NCBI GenBank assembly: GCA_027365715.1
Contig: DAHXLZ010000167.1
Location: 1-6,130, forward strand
DNA: 6,130 bases
Reading direction: 5' to 3'
From: Methanomassiliicoccales archaeon
Lineage (GTDB): Archaea > Thermoplasmatota > Thermoplasmata > Sysuiplasmatales > Sysuiplasmataceae
The notes under the pieces were generated by a model, which had not been told where the DNA came from, ran no database searches, and saw only the letters and a list, made by a program, of their open reading frames with translations. This document shows positions 1-4,488 of the stretch, in pieces. The first letter of the stretch is position 1. The number at the start of each line of letters is the position of its first letter. The translations under genes and the position numbers were made by a program.

Positions 1-368
1 CCGAAACAACAAGACTCATTGGTCTGACAAGAAAAGGCGCTGTTTCATTCCTCTCATCAGGTCAGAAGCATGTTTCCGAAATGTTTTCCAGGCGCAACAG
101 CCAGGAGGAGAAATTTCGCACCATTCCGTGGACCCGGGGCAGAAACGGCCAGCCCATAATGGACGGATGCATTTCAGCCCTGGAAATCGATGTGCTGAAC
201 ATCATTCCGGCAGCCGATCACCAGCTCGTCGTTGCAAACGTGACCCGCATAGTCAACTCAGGCGGCCTGGTTCCTCTGATATATTATTCAAGTGGGTATG
301 CGACCGCCCTGCCGGATGGCAAGATAGTCCTGCCGCATGGCGGCAGTGGCAGTGATCATTCATCGTAG
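1..368 (+). CDS. Flavin reductase-like FMN-binding domain protein (C-terminal part, 5' truncated)
   Basis: The reading frame is open from base 3 and ends with TAG at 366-368, giving 121 visible residues; the start lies outside the window. Seen: a segment reading TTRLIGLTRKGAVSFL, then a GQKHVSEMFSRR helix, then a conserved end with AADHQLVVANVT followed by VPLIYYSSGYAT. This order matches the family of FMN-binding split-barrel flavin reductases and flavoredoxins, in which a strand-loop 'DH..V.G.V' precedes a 'PL.Y..G.Y' strand near the C-terminus. Family members are usually 160-200 residues, so about a quarter to a third is missing. Such proteins bind FMN in the cytoplasm and either reduce flavin with NAD(P)H for a partner oxygenase or act as electron carriers; the substrate cannot be told here. 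The last 13 bases overlap the 3' end of the convergent ABCE1 gene. An internal ATG at 81 could open a shorter ORF, but the coding similarity continues upstream of it, so it is not the start. Confidence 0.8.
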   Translation, partial: ETTRLIGLTRKGAVSFLSSGQKHVSEMFSRRNSQEEKFRTIPWTRGRNGQPIMDGCISALEIDVLNIIPAADHQLVVANVTRIVNSGGLVPLIYYSSGYATALPDGKIVLPHGGSGSDHSS

Positions 369-2125
369 TAGTAGTTGCCGGAATTCTTCTGCTCCCTGTC
401 CAGTCTTGAGTCGAGTTTGTTTATCCTCGGTCTTCCGGTGCTGCCGTCCCTCCTGAATGTGATGTCCAGTGATTTCAGAAATGTGTTCATTCCGTTATTC
501 ATGCTTGTGGGAGCCGATCCGGAACCGGAAAGTCCTGGTTCACCGGAGAAGACCATGAGTCTGTCCGCAACAAGATCCATGAAGTAGATGTCGTGCTCCA
601 CGACAAAGGCAGACTTCTTGCTGTTCTCCATCACCCTTCGTATTACTCTGGATGCGTTCATTCGCTGTGCAGAGTCCAGGTAAGCAGAGGGTTCGTCAAT
701 CAGGTAGAGGTCTGCATCTCTCAGAAGGCAGAGTGAAATCGACACTCTCTGGAGTTCTCCTCCGGAAAGCTTGTCAACATTCTTGTCCATAAGGTGCCTG
801 AGCTCCATTGGTTCCACGACCTCGGAAACGTAGAATTGCTGTTTCACTCTCTCCCCTGCAAATGAGGAAAGAAGCTCATCAACCGTAAAACCGCTTTCTG
901 CGCTTATGTACTGGGGTTTGTAGCTTACGGTCATTTTTCTTTCGACTTCCCCGCTATCCGGTTTTTCGACACCTGCAAGCATTTTGATGAAAGTGGTCTT
1001 GCCTGTTGCGTTTGGACCCAGCACGCCTATGACCTCCCCCTTTCCTATCTCGCCTCCGTCGACATTAAGGGAGAAGCCAGGATACTTCCTCTCAAGCGAT
1101 GTGTAGGAGAGAATCGGCACATATGCTCCTTCCCTGGTGGAGGACCTTTTCTGAAAATCTATTGTGTAGTCTCTGAACCTGATGTTGTCTTCCCTGATTC
1201 TTCCGTCCAGGTAGGAGTTTATGGCAGTTCTCGCACCCATCTCATTGGATACAACTCCATAGGCGCCATAAACGCCATAGAAGATGTAGACGTTATCTGA
1301 TATGAAATCAAAGATCGCAAGGTCGTGCTCCACGACAATTATTTTCTTACCACCGGATTCCCTCCTGATGAGGGATGCCAGTTTCAGCCTCTCACTAATG
1401 TCAAGATATGAAGAAGGCTCATCTATGAGATAGACATCAGCATCCTTGCAGAAGGTAGCTGCTACTGCGACTTTCTGAAGCTCTCCTCCGGAGAGATGTG
1501 ATATCTTTCTGTCCATGGCATTCTTCAGACCGAGCTCTTCCACCAGCTGTTTCAGAATGCCTCTTTCATCCACCTTCTGAAGGAGATCGCTGACTATGCC
1601 GTCAAACGTCTTTGGTATGCTGTCTACATATTGCGGCTTGGTTGCCGTCCTGATTTTACCACTGTAGAGCTTCTCAAAGTATTCCTTTAGCGTGGTGCCG
1701 CGGAAAAACTCGATGACCGCATCCTGGTCACCTGTTGCTTCGTAATCACCCAGATTCGGTATCACGCTTCCTGAGAGCACTGAAACGGCTGTAGACTTTC
1801 CGATGCCGTTGGACACCAGTATGCCGATCACTGCATCGGGCCTGGGTGCTGGAAGTCCATACATCCTGAATGAATTTATGCCATACCTGTGTATGACCTC
1901 TTTGGCCATCTCGTCCGGAAGACCTTCAATACGAAGCGCGTCGAACGGGCACTTATTCACACATATGCCACATCCGATGCAGAGATCCTCGAATACTACC
2001 GGTTTCCCCTCTTCTCCCATCTTTATGCAGTCTGTCCCTGCACGAACAACCGGACAGAAAAAGATGCACTCCTGATTGCATTTCCTGGACTGACATCTGT
2101 CTTCCAGCAGAACAGCGACTCTCAT
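356..2125 (-). CDS. ABCE1/Rli1 ribosome-recycling ATPase (RNase L inhibitor homologue)
   Basis: This 589-residue protein is full length for the family (about 590-600). Family role: a cytoplasmic twin-ATPase that binds the ribosomal A-site region with release factor aRF1 or Pelota and splits subunits after termination. Seen: an N-terminal double-cluster ferredoxin-like domain with cysteines at 11, 16, 20, 24, 33, 49, 52, 55 and 59 (CIGCGICVNKCP at 49-60). NBD1 has P-loop NGIGKST at 106-112, Q-loop Q165, signature LSGGE 211-215, Walker B with D235/E236 and H-loop H267. A hinge near 285-318 follows. NBD2 has GPNATGKTT 370-378, Q405, LSGGE 453-457, D477/E478 and H511. The tail RPRINKLDS plus SGNYYYDE is also typical. 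Oddity: the first glycine of the NBD1 Walker A (GxxxxGKS) is Val104, encoded GTG, while every other catalytic residue is intact. The gene starts at ATG 44 nt after the upstream permease stop, without an obvious ribosome site, and overlaps the convergent flavin reductase gene at its 3' end. Confidence 0.97.
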   Translation of the reverse strand: MRVAVLLEDRCQSRKCNQECIFFCPVVRAGTDCIKMGEEGKPVVFEDLCIGCGICVNKCPFDALRIEGLPDEMAKEVIHRYGINSFRMYGLPAPRPDAVIGILVSNGIGKSTAVSVLSGSVIPNLGDYEATGDQDAVIEFFRGTTLKEYFEKLYSGKIRTATKPQYVDSIPKTFDGIVSDLLQKVDERGILKQLVEELGLKNAMDRKISHLSGGELQKVAVAATFCKDADVYLIDEPSSYLDISERLKLASLIRRESGGKKIIVVEHDLAIFDFISDNVYIFYGVYGAYGVVSNEMGARTAINSYLDGRIREDNIRFRDYTIDFQKRSSTREGAYVPILSYTSLERKYPGFSLNVDGGEIGKGEVIGVLGPNATGKTTFIKMLAGVEKPDSGEVERKMTVSYKPQYISAESGFTVDELLSSFAGERVKQQFYVSEVVEPMELRHLMDKNVDKLSGGELQRVSISLCLLRDADLYLIDEPSAYLDSAQRMNASRVIRRVMENSKKSAFVVEHDIYFMDLVADRLMVFSGEPGLSGSGSAPTSMNNGMNTFLKSLDITFRRDGSTGRPRINKLDSRLDREQKNSGNYYYDE

Positions 2126-2126
2126 C

Positions 2127-2170
2127 TTATATCAGGCAGAAAAGAAACAGCTGACACTTTAAGTTGTCCC
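2127..2170 (-). promoter_or_regulatory. Possible internal promoter ahead of ABCE1
   Basis: The 44-nt gap between the permease stop and the ABCE1 ATG reads, on the minus strand, ...acttaaagtg... with the CTTAAAG element ending about 31 nt before the ATG. If this is an archaeal TATA box, transcription would begin only a few nucleotides before the ATG, giving a nearly leaderless message. That would fit the lack of a Shine-Dalgarno sequence here. The match is weak and the element may be chance; ABCE1 could also simply be read through from the dtxR-like promoter. Confidence 0.3.
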
Positions 2171-3144
2171 TAAGCCGCTTCGCTGCCCGGCTTCCTCTCG
2201 ACGTATCCGAGCTTCCTCGCTTTCCGCAGCGATGAGACGAATGAAGTTATGCCTATGATGCCCACGCTGAACATCACCAGGAAGAATCCGATTCCCAGAT
2301 TATCCAGGTTGTGCACCTTTATGCCGGTGTTCAGGCCAAAGTTAAGAAGGGCGGGGAAAAATATTATCAGCATGCCTGATGCCGCGAATGTGAATCCGCC
2401 ATAGAGCAGCACACTCGTCGTTATCTTTCCGGTAACGAAGTTGATGCCTTCTTTTGTAAGCCTGCCGATCCTCTTGAGGGCTCTGGCAAAGAAGGCGCCG
2501 AACAGAAGTTGCATCGTCATCGTACCCAGTCCGAACAGCAAGCCTGGCACGAAACCCAGCCAGGGACTCGGCATCGCAGGCGAAAAGACAGTGTAGAGTA
2601 TCAGTGCAAAGGCACCGAAGCCAAAACCTGCGATCAGACCGTGGGCAAATGCCAGCCTGGCAGGTATCGGTTCTGACGCAAAGACGCCGTCACGGCTCTC
2701 AACAGGGTTGGTTGTGTGCCCCAGTTCACTATTCTGCTCTGCACTGTGTTCCGCATGCAGTCCGAACAGCCTTTCCATAAACCTTTCAAGTATGTGTATG
2801 TGGAAATAATGCCTCTTTCGCGCGAAATAAATACCGGCGGCAGCCATCGCGACACCAACAGCAATGTATGTGAGTCCGAAGGACAGTGCCGTCATGAATA
2901 CGCCGGCGAGCGCGAAATATGCTACCTCGGAGAGTATTGCCCTCTGAATCGTGAAACCTGCGGAGAATATCAGGCCGGCTTTAGCTCCTTCCCTTGATCC
3001 GCCACTGCTGACCGAATATGAAAACGTGATGGGCCAGGTATGCTCGTCAGGTGTTATGCCGTGAATAACACCAAGAAGGTATGAGAGAACAAGTATCGAG
3101 GTGAGGCCCACATCTGTCGGATTCCAGAGGTTCAGGCCGACCAA
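2170..3144 (-). CDS. Polytopic membrane protein, nickel/cobalt-permease-like (metal transporter candidate)
   Basis: This is a 324-residue hydrophobic protein with about six or seven membrane segments: roughly 14-32, 56-82, 84-107, 163-188, 196-220, 243-267 and 284-306. The first segment ends in HGITPDEH (H28, D33, H35), recalling the His/Asp signature in the first helices of NiCoT and RcnA/NicO transporters (H-x4-D-H or H-x5-H forms). A second His-Gly occurs at AFAHGLIAG (H168). The hydrophilic loop at 108-160 is histidine-rich (H112, H115, H117, H130, H133, H143), as is common in transition-metal permeases. The C-terminus is basic. Start: TTG lies 1 nt after the repressor's stop, with GAAGGGGG on the minus strand at 3160-3153, 8 nt before it, acting as a ribosome site; GTG at codon 12 is an alternative, and there is no early ATG. 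Tight coupling to a DtxR-type regulator supports metal transport. Metal and direction are unknown, and a UreH/sulfite-exporter-like superfamily member is the main alternative. Confidence 0.6.
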   Translation of the reverse strand: MVGLNLWNPTDVGLTSILVLSYLLGVIHGITPDEHTWPITFSYSVSSGGSREGAKAGLIFSAGFTIQRAILSEVAYFALAGVFMTALSFGLTYIAVGVAMAAAGIYFARKRHYFHIHILERFMERLFGLHAEHSAEQNSELGHTTNPVESRDGVFASEPIPARLAFAHGLIAGFGFGAFALILYTVFSPAMPSPWLGFVPGLLFGLGTMTMQLLFGAFFARALKRIGRLTKEGINFVTGKITTSVLLYGGFTFAASGMLIIFFPALLNFGLNTGIKVHNLDNLGIGFFLVMFSVGIIGITSFVSSLRKARKLGYVERKPGSEAA

Positions 3145-3145
3145 T

Positions 3146-3580
3146 TCAGCGGCCCCCTTCTGCTCTGGTTCTTATCGGGTTTCCATGCGGGCACGATGAC
3201 GGATTTCCGATTTTCCTGAGGATGGCGAGTGCCGTTCCAGTGTCCAGGAAATAATCAAACGATTCAATGTCCCTGCATGCTTTTTCCATAGATATGCCGC
3301 TCTGCACAAAAAGCGATTCGAAGACGCGATGATTGAGTATTATCCTTTCATATTCGGAGACACCCTCGCCGGTGAGTGTTATCATTCCATTTCTGGATTC
3401 CAGCATGTTCTTTCCTTTCAGTCTTCCGATGATCTCAAACGTGGACGGTGAACTGATGCCCATGATCTTCGCAACTTCGCAGAGCCTCGCTGGAAAGGGT
3501 CCATTTGTAGTCTCGGTTATCGCCACCAGACAATCCCTCTCCTTCTTCGTGATTCCAGAAACCTTGTGTTTACCTCTCAT
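3146..3580 (-). CDS. DtxR/MntR-family metal-dependent transcriptional repressor
   Basis: This is a 144-residue cytoplasmic DNA-binding protein. Seen: a winged helix-turn-helix at about 10-75, with recognition region LCEVAKIMGISSPSTFEII at 33-51 and wing GMITLTGEG at 65-73. The metal-binding and dimerization half follows, with NHR at 83-85, ACRDIE at 101-106, and the family C-terminal marker GNPSSCPHGNPI at 125-136. In the DtxR/MntR/IdeR family, Fe(II) or Mn(II) binding triggers repression of metal uptake genes. The protein lacks the C-terminal SH3/FeoA-like domain, as in short MntR-type members. The usual C-x2-E-H ligand motif is altered here to C102-R-D-I-E106-S-F-D109, with about four extra residues before GNP, so the metal site may differ. 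ATG was chosen because an in-frame TAG lies a few codons upstream and the HTH aligns from the N-terminus. It is first in a probable operon with the permease (1-nt gap) and likely autoregulated through palindromes over its start. Confidence 0.88.
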   Translation of the reverse strand: MRGKHKVSGITKKERDCLVAITETTNGPFPARLCEVAKIMGISSPSTFEIIGRLKGKNMLESRNGMITLTGEGVSEYERIILNHRVFESLFVQSGISMEKACRDIESFDYFLDTGTALAILRKIGNPSSCPHGNPIRTRAEGGR

Positions 3581-3593
3581 TAGCCTAGCCTCA
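3575..3593 (-). promoter_or_regulatory. DtxR/IdeR-box-like site over the repressor start codon
   Basis: On the minus strand, bases 3593 to 3575 read TGAGGCTAGGCTAATGAGA. Compared with the bacterial DtxR/IdeR operator consensus as I remember it (TTAGGTTAGGCTAACCTAA), 13 of 19 positions agree, including the central eight, TAGGCTAA. The right half is poor. The site includes the ATG of the regulator gene, so binding would block initiation of transcription or translation. The metal-responsive function is inferred from position and from the identity of the downstream gene. Confidence 0.4.
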
Positions 3594-3611
3594 TTAGTAT
3601 ACTCCTAATGA
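3591..3611. promoter_or_regulatory. 21-bp palindromic operator candidate
   Basis: Two perfect 7-bp arms, TCATTAG (3591-3597) and CTAATGA (3605-3611), flank a 7-bp spacer centred on 3601. The length suits a dimeric DtxR-type repressor. A second overlapping inverted repeat, CTAAT-GAT-ATTAG, covers 3605-3617, and a further CATTAG copy lies at 3578-3583, so the hexamer recurs through the region. The palindrome would lie at or near the transcription start if the TATA-like sequence at 3626-3634 drives the operon. Confidence 0.55.
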
Positions 3612-3623
3612 TATTAGTAGTGG

Positions 3624-3635
3624 TACTTAAAAGTT
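3624..3635 (-). promoter_or_regulatory. TATA-like element for the repressor-permease operon
   Basis: The minus strand reads ACTTTTAAGTA here, an A/T-rich core resembling an archaeal TATA box, about 46-54 nt before the ATG at 3580. Initiation 22-27 nt downstream would fall near 3604, inside the palindrome at 3591-3611. A second candidate, CATAAAAGT at 3650-3642 (minus), would initiate near 3620. I cannot decide between them from sequence alone. Confidence 0.4.
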
Positions 3636-3648
3636 AGCATTACTTTTA
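3628..3648. repeat. Second 21-bp inverted repeat, bidirectional TATA-like
   Basis: Perfect arms TAAAAGT (3628-3634) and ACTTTTA (3642-3648) enclose a 7-bp spacer, the same 7-7-7 geometry as the palindrome centred 37 bp away. Because the arms are A/T-rich, each strand carries a TATA-like sequence: TTAAAAG reading rightward and ATAAAAG reading leftward. It could be a divergent promoter core, a second operator, or both. Confidence 0.4.
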
Positions 3649-3679
3649 TGCCGGGCATAGGCCGTCAGATCGTCCAGGC

Positions 3680-3841
3680 ATGAACTCAATAAACCAGCCT
3701 TCACTCAGATTGCAGGCGGCTTGTATCATCTTCGGAATTTGTAGATGCCGGCATTCTTTTATCGTTAGGGAGCGGCCTACGCCAAAGCATTATCGGGCTA
3801 TGTCTGATGAACAGTTCAGGCAGATGCTGTCTGTCCAATGA
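3680..3841 (+). CDS. Small hypothetical ORF, 53 residues, divergent from the repressor operon
   Basis: An ATG-to-TGA frame encodes MNSINQPSLRLQAACIIFGI, then CRCRHSFIVRERPTPKHYRA, then MSDEQFRQMLSVQ. I do not recognise the family. Seen: a cysteine/histidine cluster (C15, C21, C23, H25), a basic middle (R22, R24, R30, R32, K36) and a polar C-terminus that could form a helix. A TATA-like TTAAAAG at 3627-3633 lies about 50 bp upstream, which would place initiation near 3656 with a leader of about 24 nt. No Shine-Dalgarno is evident. Its position across the palindromes from a metal repressor, together with the Cys/His cluster, would fit a small metal-binding protein, but this is speculation. It may equally be a chance ORF. 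Confidence 0.25.
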   Translation: MNSINQPSLRLQAACIIFGICRCRHSFIVRERPTPKHYRAMSDEQFRQMLSVQ

Positions 3842-4010
3842 GCCGCTTTCTGTTCTGATTACTTATTTTCCAGGATGACCCAAGTCTGTGTGATTTCGCC
3901 GTTCCCTTATATCTCCAGTACCAGTCCGATTGCCACAACTGCTGCCTGTTTCTGTCAGACCCGGCTGCCGTTACCCCTGTTGCATCTATCCTAACGGAGA
4001 TCTCAAGCAA
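3842..4010. other. Intergenic stretch with no supported gene
   Basis: No frame here gives a convincing protein. On the minus strand one frame is open across it (3816-4103), but the product is a Trp/Arg/Gln-rich sequence with no recognisable domain. A different minus frame gives a short hydrophobic run, AAVVAIGLVLEI, ending in TAA near 3910. The mixture of short coding-like pieces in separate frames could mean a decayed small membrane-protein gene, or nothing. No tRNA-like clover leaf or transposon end was found. Confidence 0.4.
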
Positions 4011-4068
4011 AAGTTTACCTGTCCCGATGCGGAGATGGGCGTGGCGACCACGTTTGATAGGTAAACTT
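4011..4068. repeat. Nested long hairpin (structured RNA or terminator candidate)
   Basis: The outer arms AAGTTTACCT (4011-4020) and AGGTAAACTT (4059-4068) are perfectly complementary. One G-U pair plus two further pairs extend the stem to 13 on the plus strand. Inside lies a second perfect hairpin, CGTGG-CGA-CCACG (4040-4052), extendable by G-U pairs on the plus strand. Such nesting is unlikely to be random and suggests a folded RNA, or a termination or processing signal. It contains the stop codon of the minus-strand ORF at 4015-4248. I recognise no RNA family. Confidence 0.45.
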
Positions 4069-4248
4069 CCATGTGAGAAACCGCTTAATAATGCCAGAAG
4101 CAACAGCTACAACTGGTATTGCATATGTTGAAATCACGAAACACAGGAGACCGATTGTCCACAGTCCCATTCCTGAAAACATCAGGAGGATTCCATTCAA
4201 CTGGTCTGTCGATCCCTGCTTGTTTTCTTTATGATGCTGAAAGGCCAT
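4015..4248 (-). CDS. Possible small membrane protein, 77 residues
   Basis: The ATG-initiated frame encodes a polar N-terminus (MAFQHHKENKQGSTDQLN), a hydrophobic stretch at about 19-40 (GILLMFSGMGLWTIGLLCFV), a second at about 42-55 (YAIPVVAVASGIIK), and a basic tail. This would be one long or two short membrane segments in a hairpin. I do not recognise the family. The last 18 residues lie inside the nested hairpin at 4011-4068 and look non-coding (TYQTWSPRPSPHRDR), so the protein may be a truncated or decayed remnant. TATA-like sequence sits at 4300-4309 and 4325-4334 on the minus strand; no Shine-Dalgarno is visible. A chance ORF remains possible. Confidence 0.35.
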   Translation of the reverse strand: MAFQHHKENKQGSTDQLNGILLMFSGMGLWTIGLLCFVISTYAIPVVAVASGIIKRFLTWKFTYQTWSPRPSPHRDR

Positions 4249-4395
4249 TTTGCTCTGAATCCATTTGCCGGCCGTCGGATGTCACCATTCGTGCTTTGCC
4301 AAAATATTAACGGATTGACTTGGTCTTTTTTAAACAACCTGTCTTTCCGGTGACAGGGATTGCCATCACCTTTACCATTCAAGCGACGATTGGGA
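4249..4395. other. Intergenic stretch with A/T-rich elements and a small hairpin
   Basis: No supported gene. Seen: a minus-strand TAATATTTT at about 4300-4309 and TTTAAAAAA at about 4326-4334, either of which could be a TATA box for the small membrane ORF. There is also a 6-bp hairpin, CCTGTC (4338-4343) and GACAGG (4352-4357), with an 8-nt loop and no following T-run on the plus strand. A frame open on the minus strand (4197-4382) has no coding character. Confidence 0.35.
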
Positions 4396-4396
4396 T

Positions 4397-4410
4397 AGAA
4401 TTAATTAGAA
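4397..4410 (+). promoter_or_regulatory. metG: TATA-like promoter element for methionyl-tRNA synthetase
   Basis: The A/T-rich segment GAATTAATTAGAA, centred near 4404, stands out from the GC-rich leader that follows. Initiation about 25 nt downstream would fall near 4430, leaving a leader of close to 60 nt before the GTG start. This is a motif judgement only. Confidence 0.4.
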
Positions 4411-4430
4411 GGTGAAGATAATCTGTCTAA

Positions 4431-4488
4431 ATGGCCGGTCGCCCCGAGTCTTGAGCGTACCGGCTGTAAGTCAGGACCGGTGGCGTGT
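4431..4488 (+). promoter_or_regulatory. GC-rich structured leader of methionyl-tRNA synthetase
   Basis: CCGGTC at 4435-4440 can pair either with ACCGG at 4459-4463 (extending to GCCGGT/ACCGGC) or with GACCGG at 4475-4480; these folds exclude each other. The second pairing would cover part of the GGTGG (4479-4483) that is the best ribosome-binding site, 5 nt before the GTG. A 7-codon ORF (ATG 4431 to TGA 4454, MAGRPES) sits at the predicted transcript start, out of frame with the main gene. A regulatory role is inference. Confidence 0.3.

Noticed and set aside
1803..2173. Plus-strand frames opposite the ABCE1 N-terminus.
   Set aside because: Antisense to the conserved Fe-S and P-loop coding region, with no independent coding signal.
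3578..3594. Four-codon ORF (ATGAGGCTAGGCTAA) whose stop overlaps the repressor ATG.
   Set aside because: It is produced by the repeated operator-like sequence and is too short to support as a leader peptide.
3803..3858. Possible C/D-box guide RNA: TGATGA at 3804-3809 and CTGA at 3855-3858, at a suitable spacing.
   Set aside because: The C box lacks the leading purine, the internal D'/C' boxes are poor, and no closing stem forms at the ends; it also overlaps the 53-codon ORF.
3816..4103. Minus-strand frame of 95 codons starting at TTG.
   Set aside because: The product is Trp/Arg/Gln-rich without domain or membrane features, starts inside another candidate, and crosses the nested hairpin.
4338..4357. 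CCTGTC/GACAGG hairpin as a terminator.
   Set aside because: Only 6 bp with an 8-nt loop and no T-run after it on either strand; the T-run at 4326-4331 lies on the wrong side for the plus strand.
4197..4382. Minus-strand frame of 61 codons.
   Set aside because: No recognisable composition or domain, and it overlaps the better membrane-protein frame.
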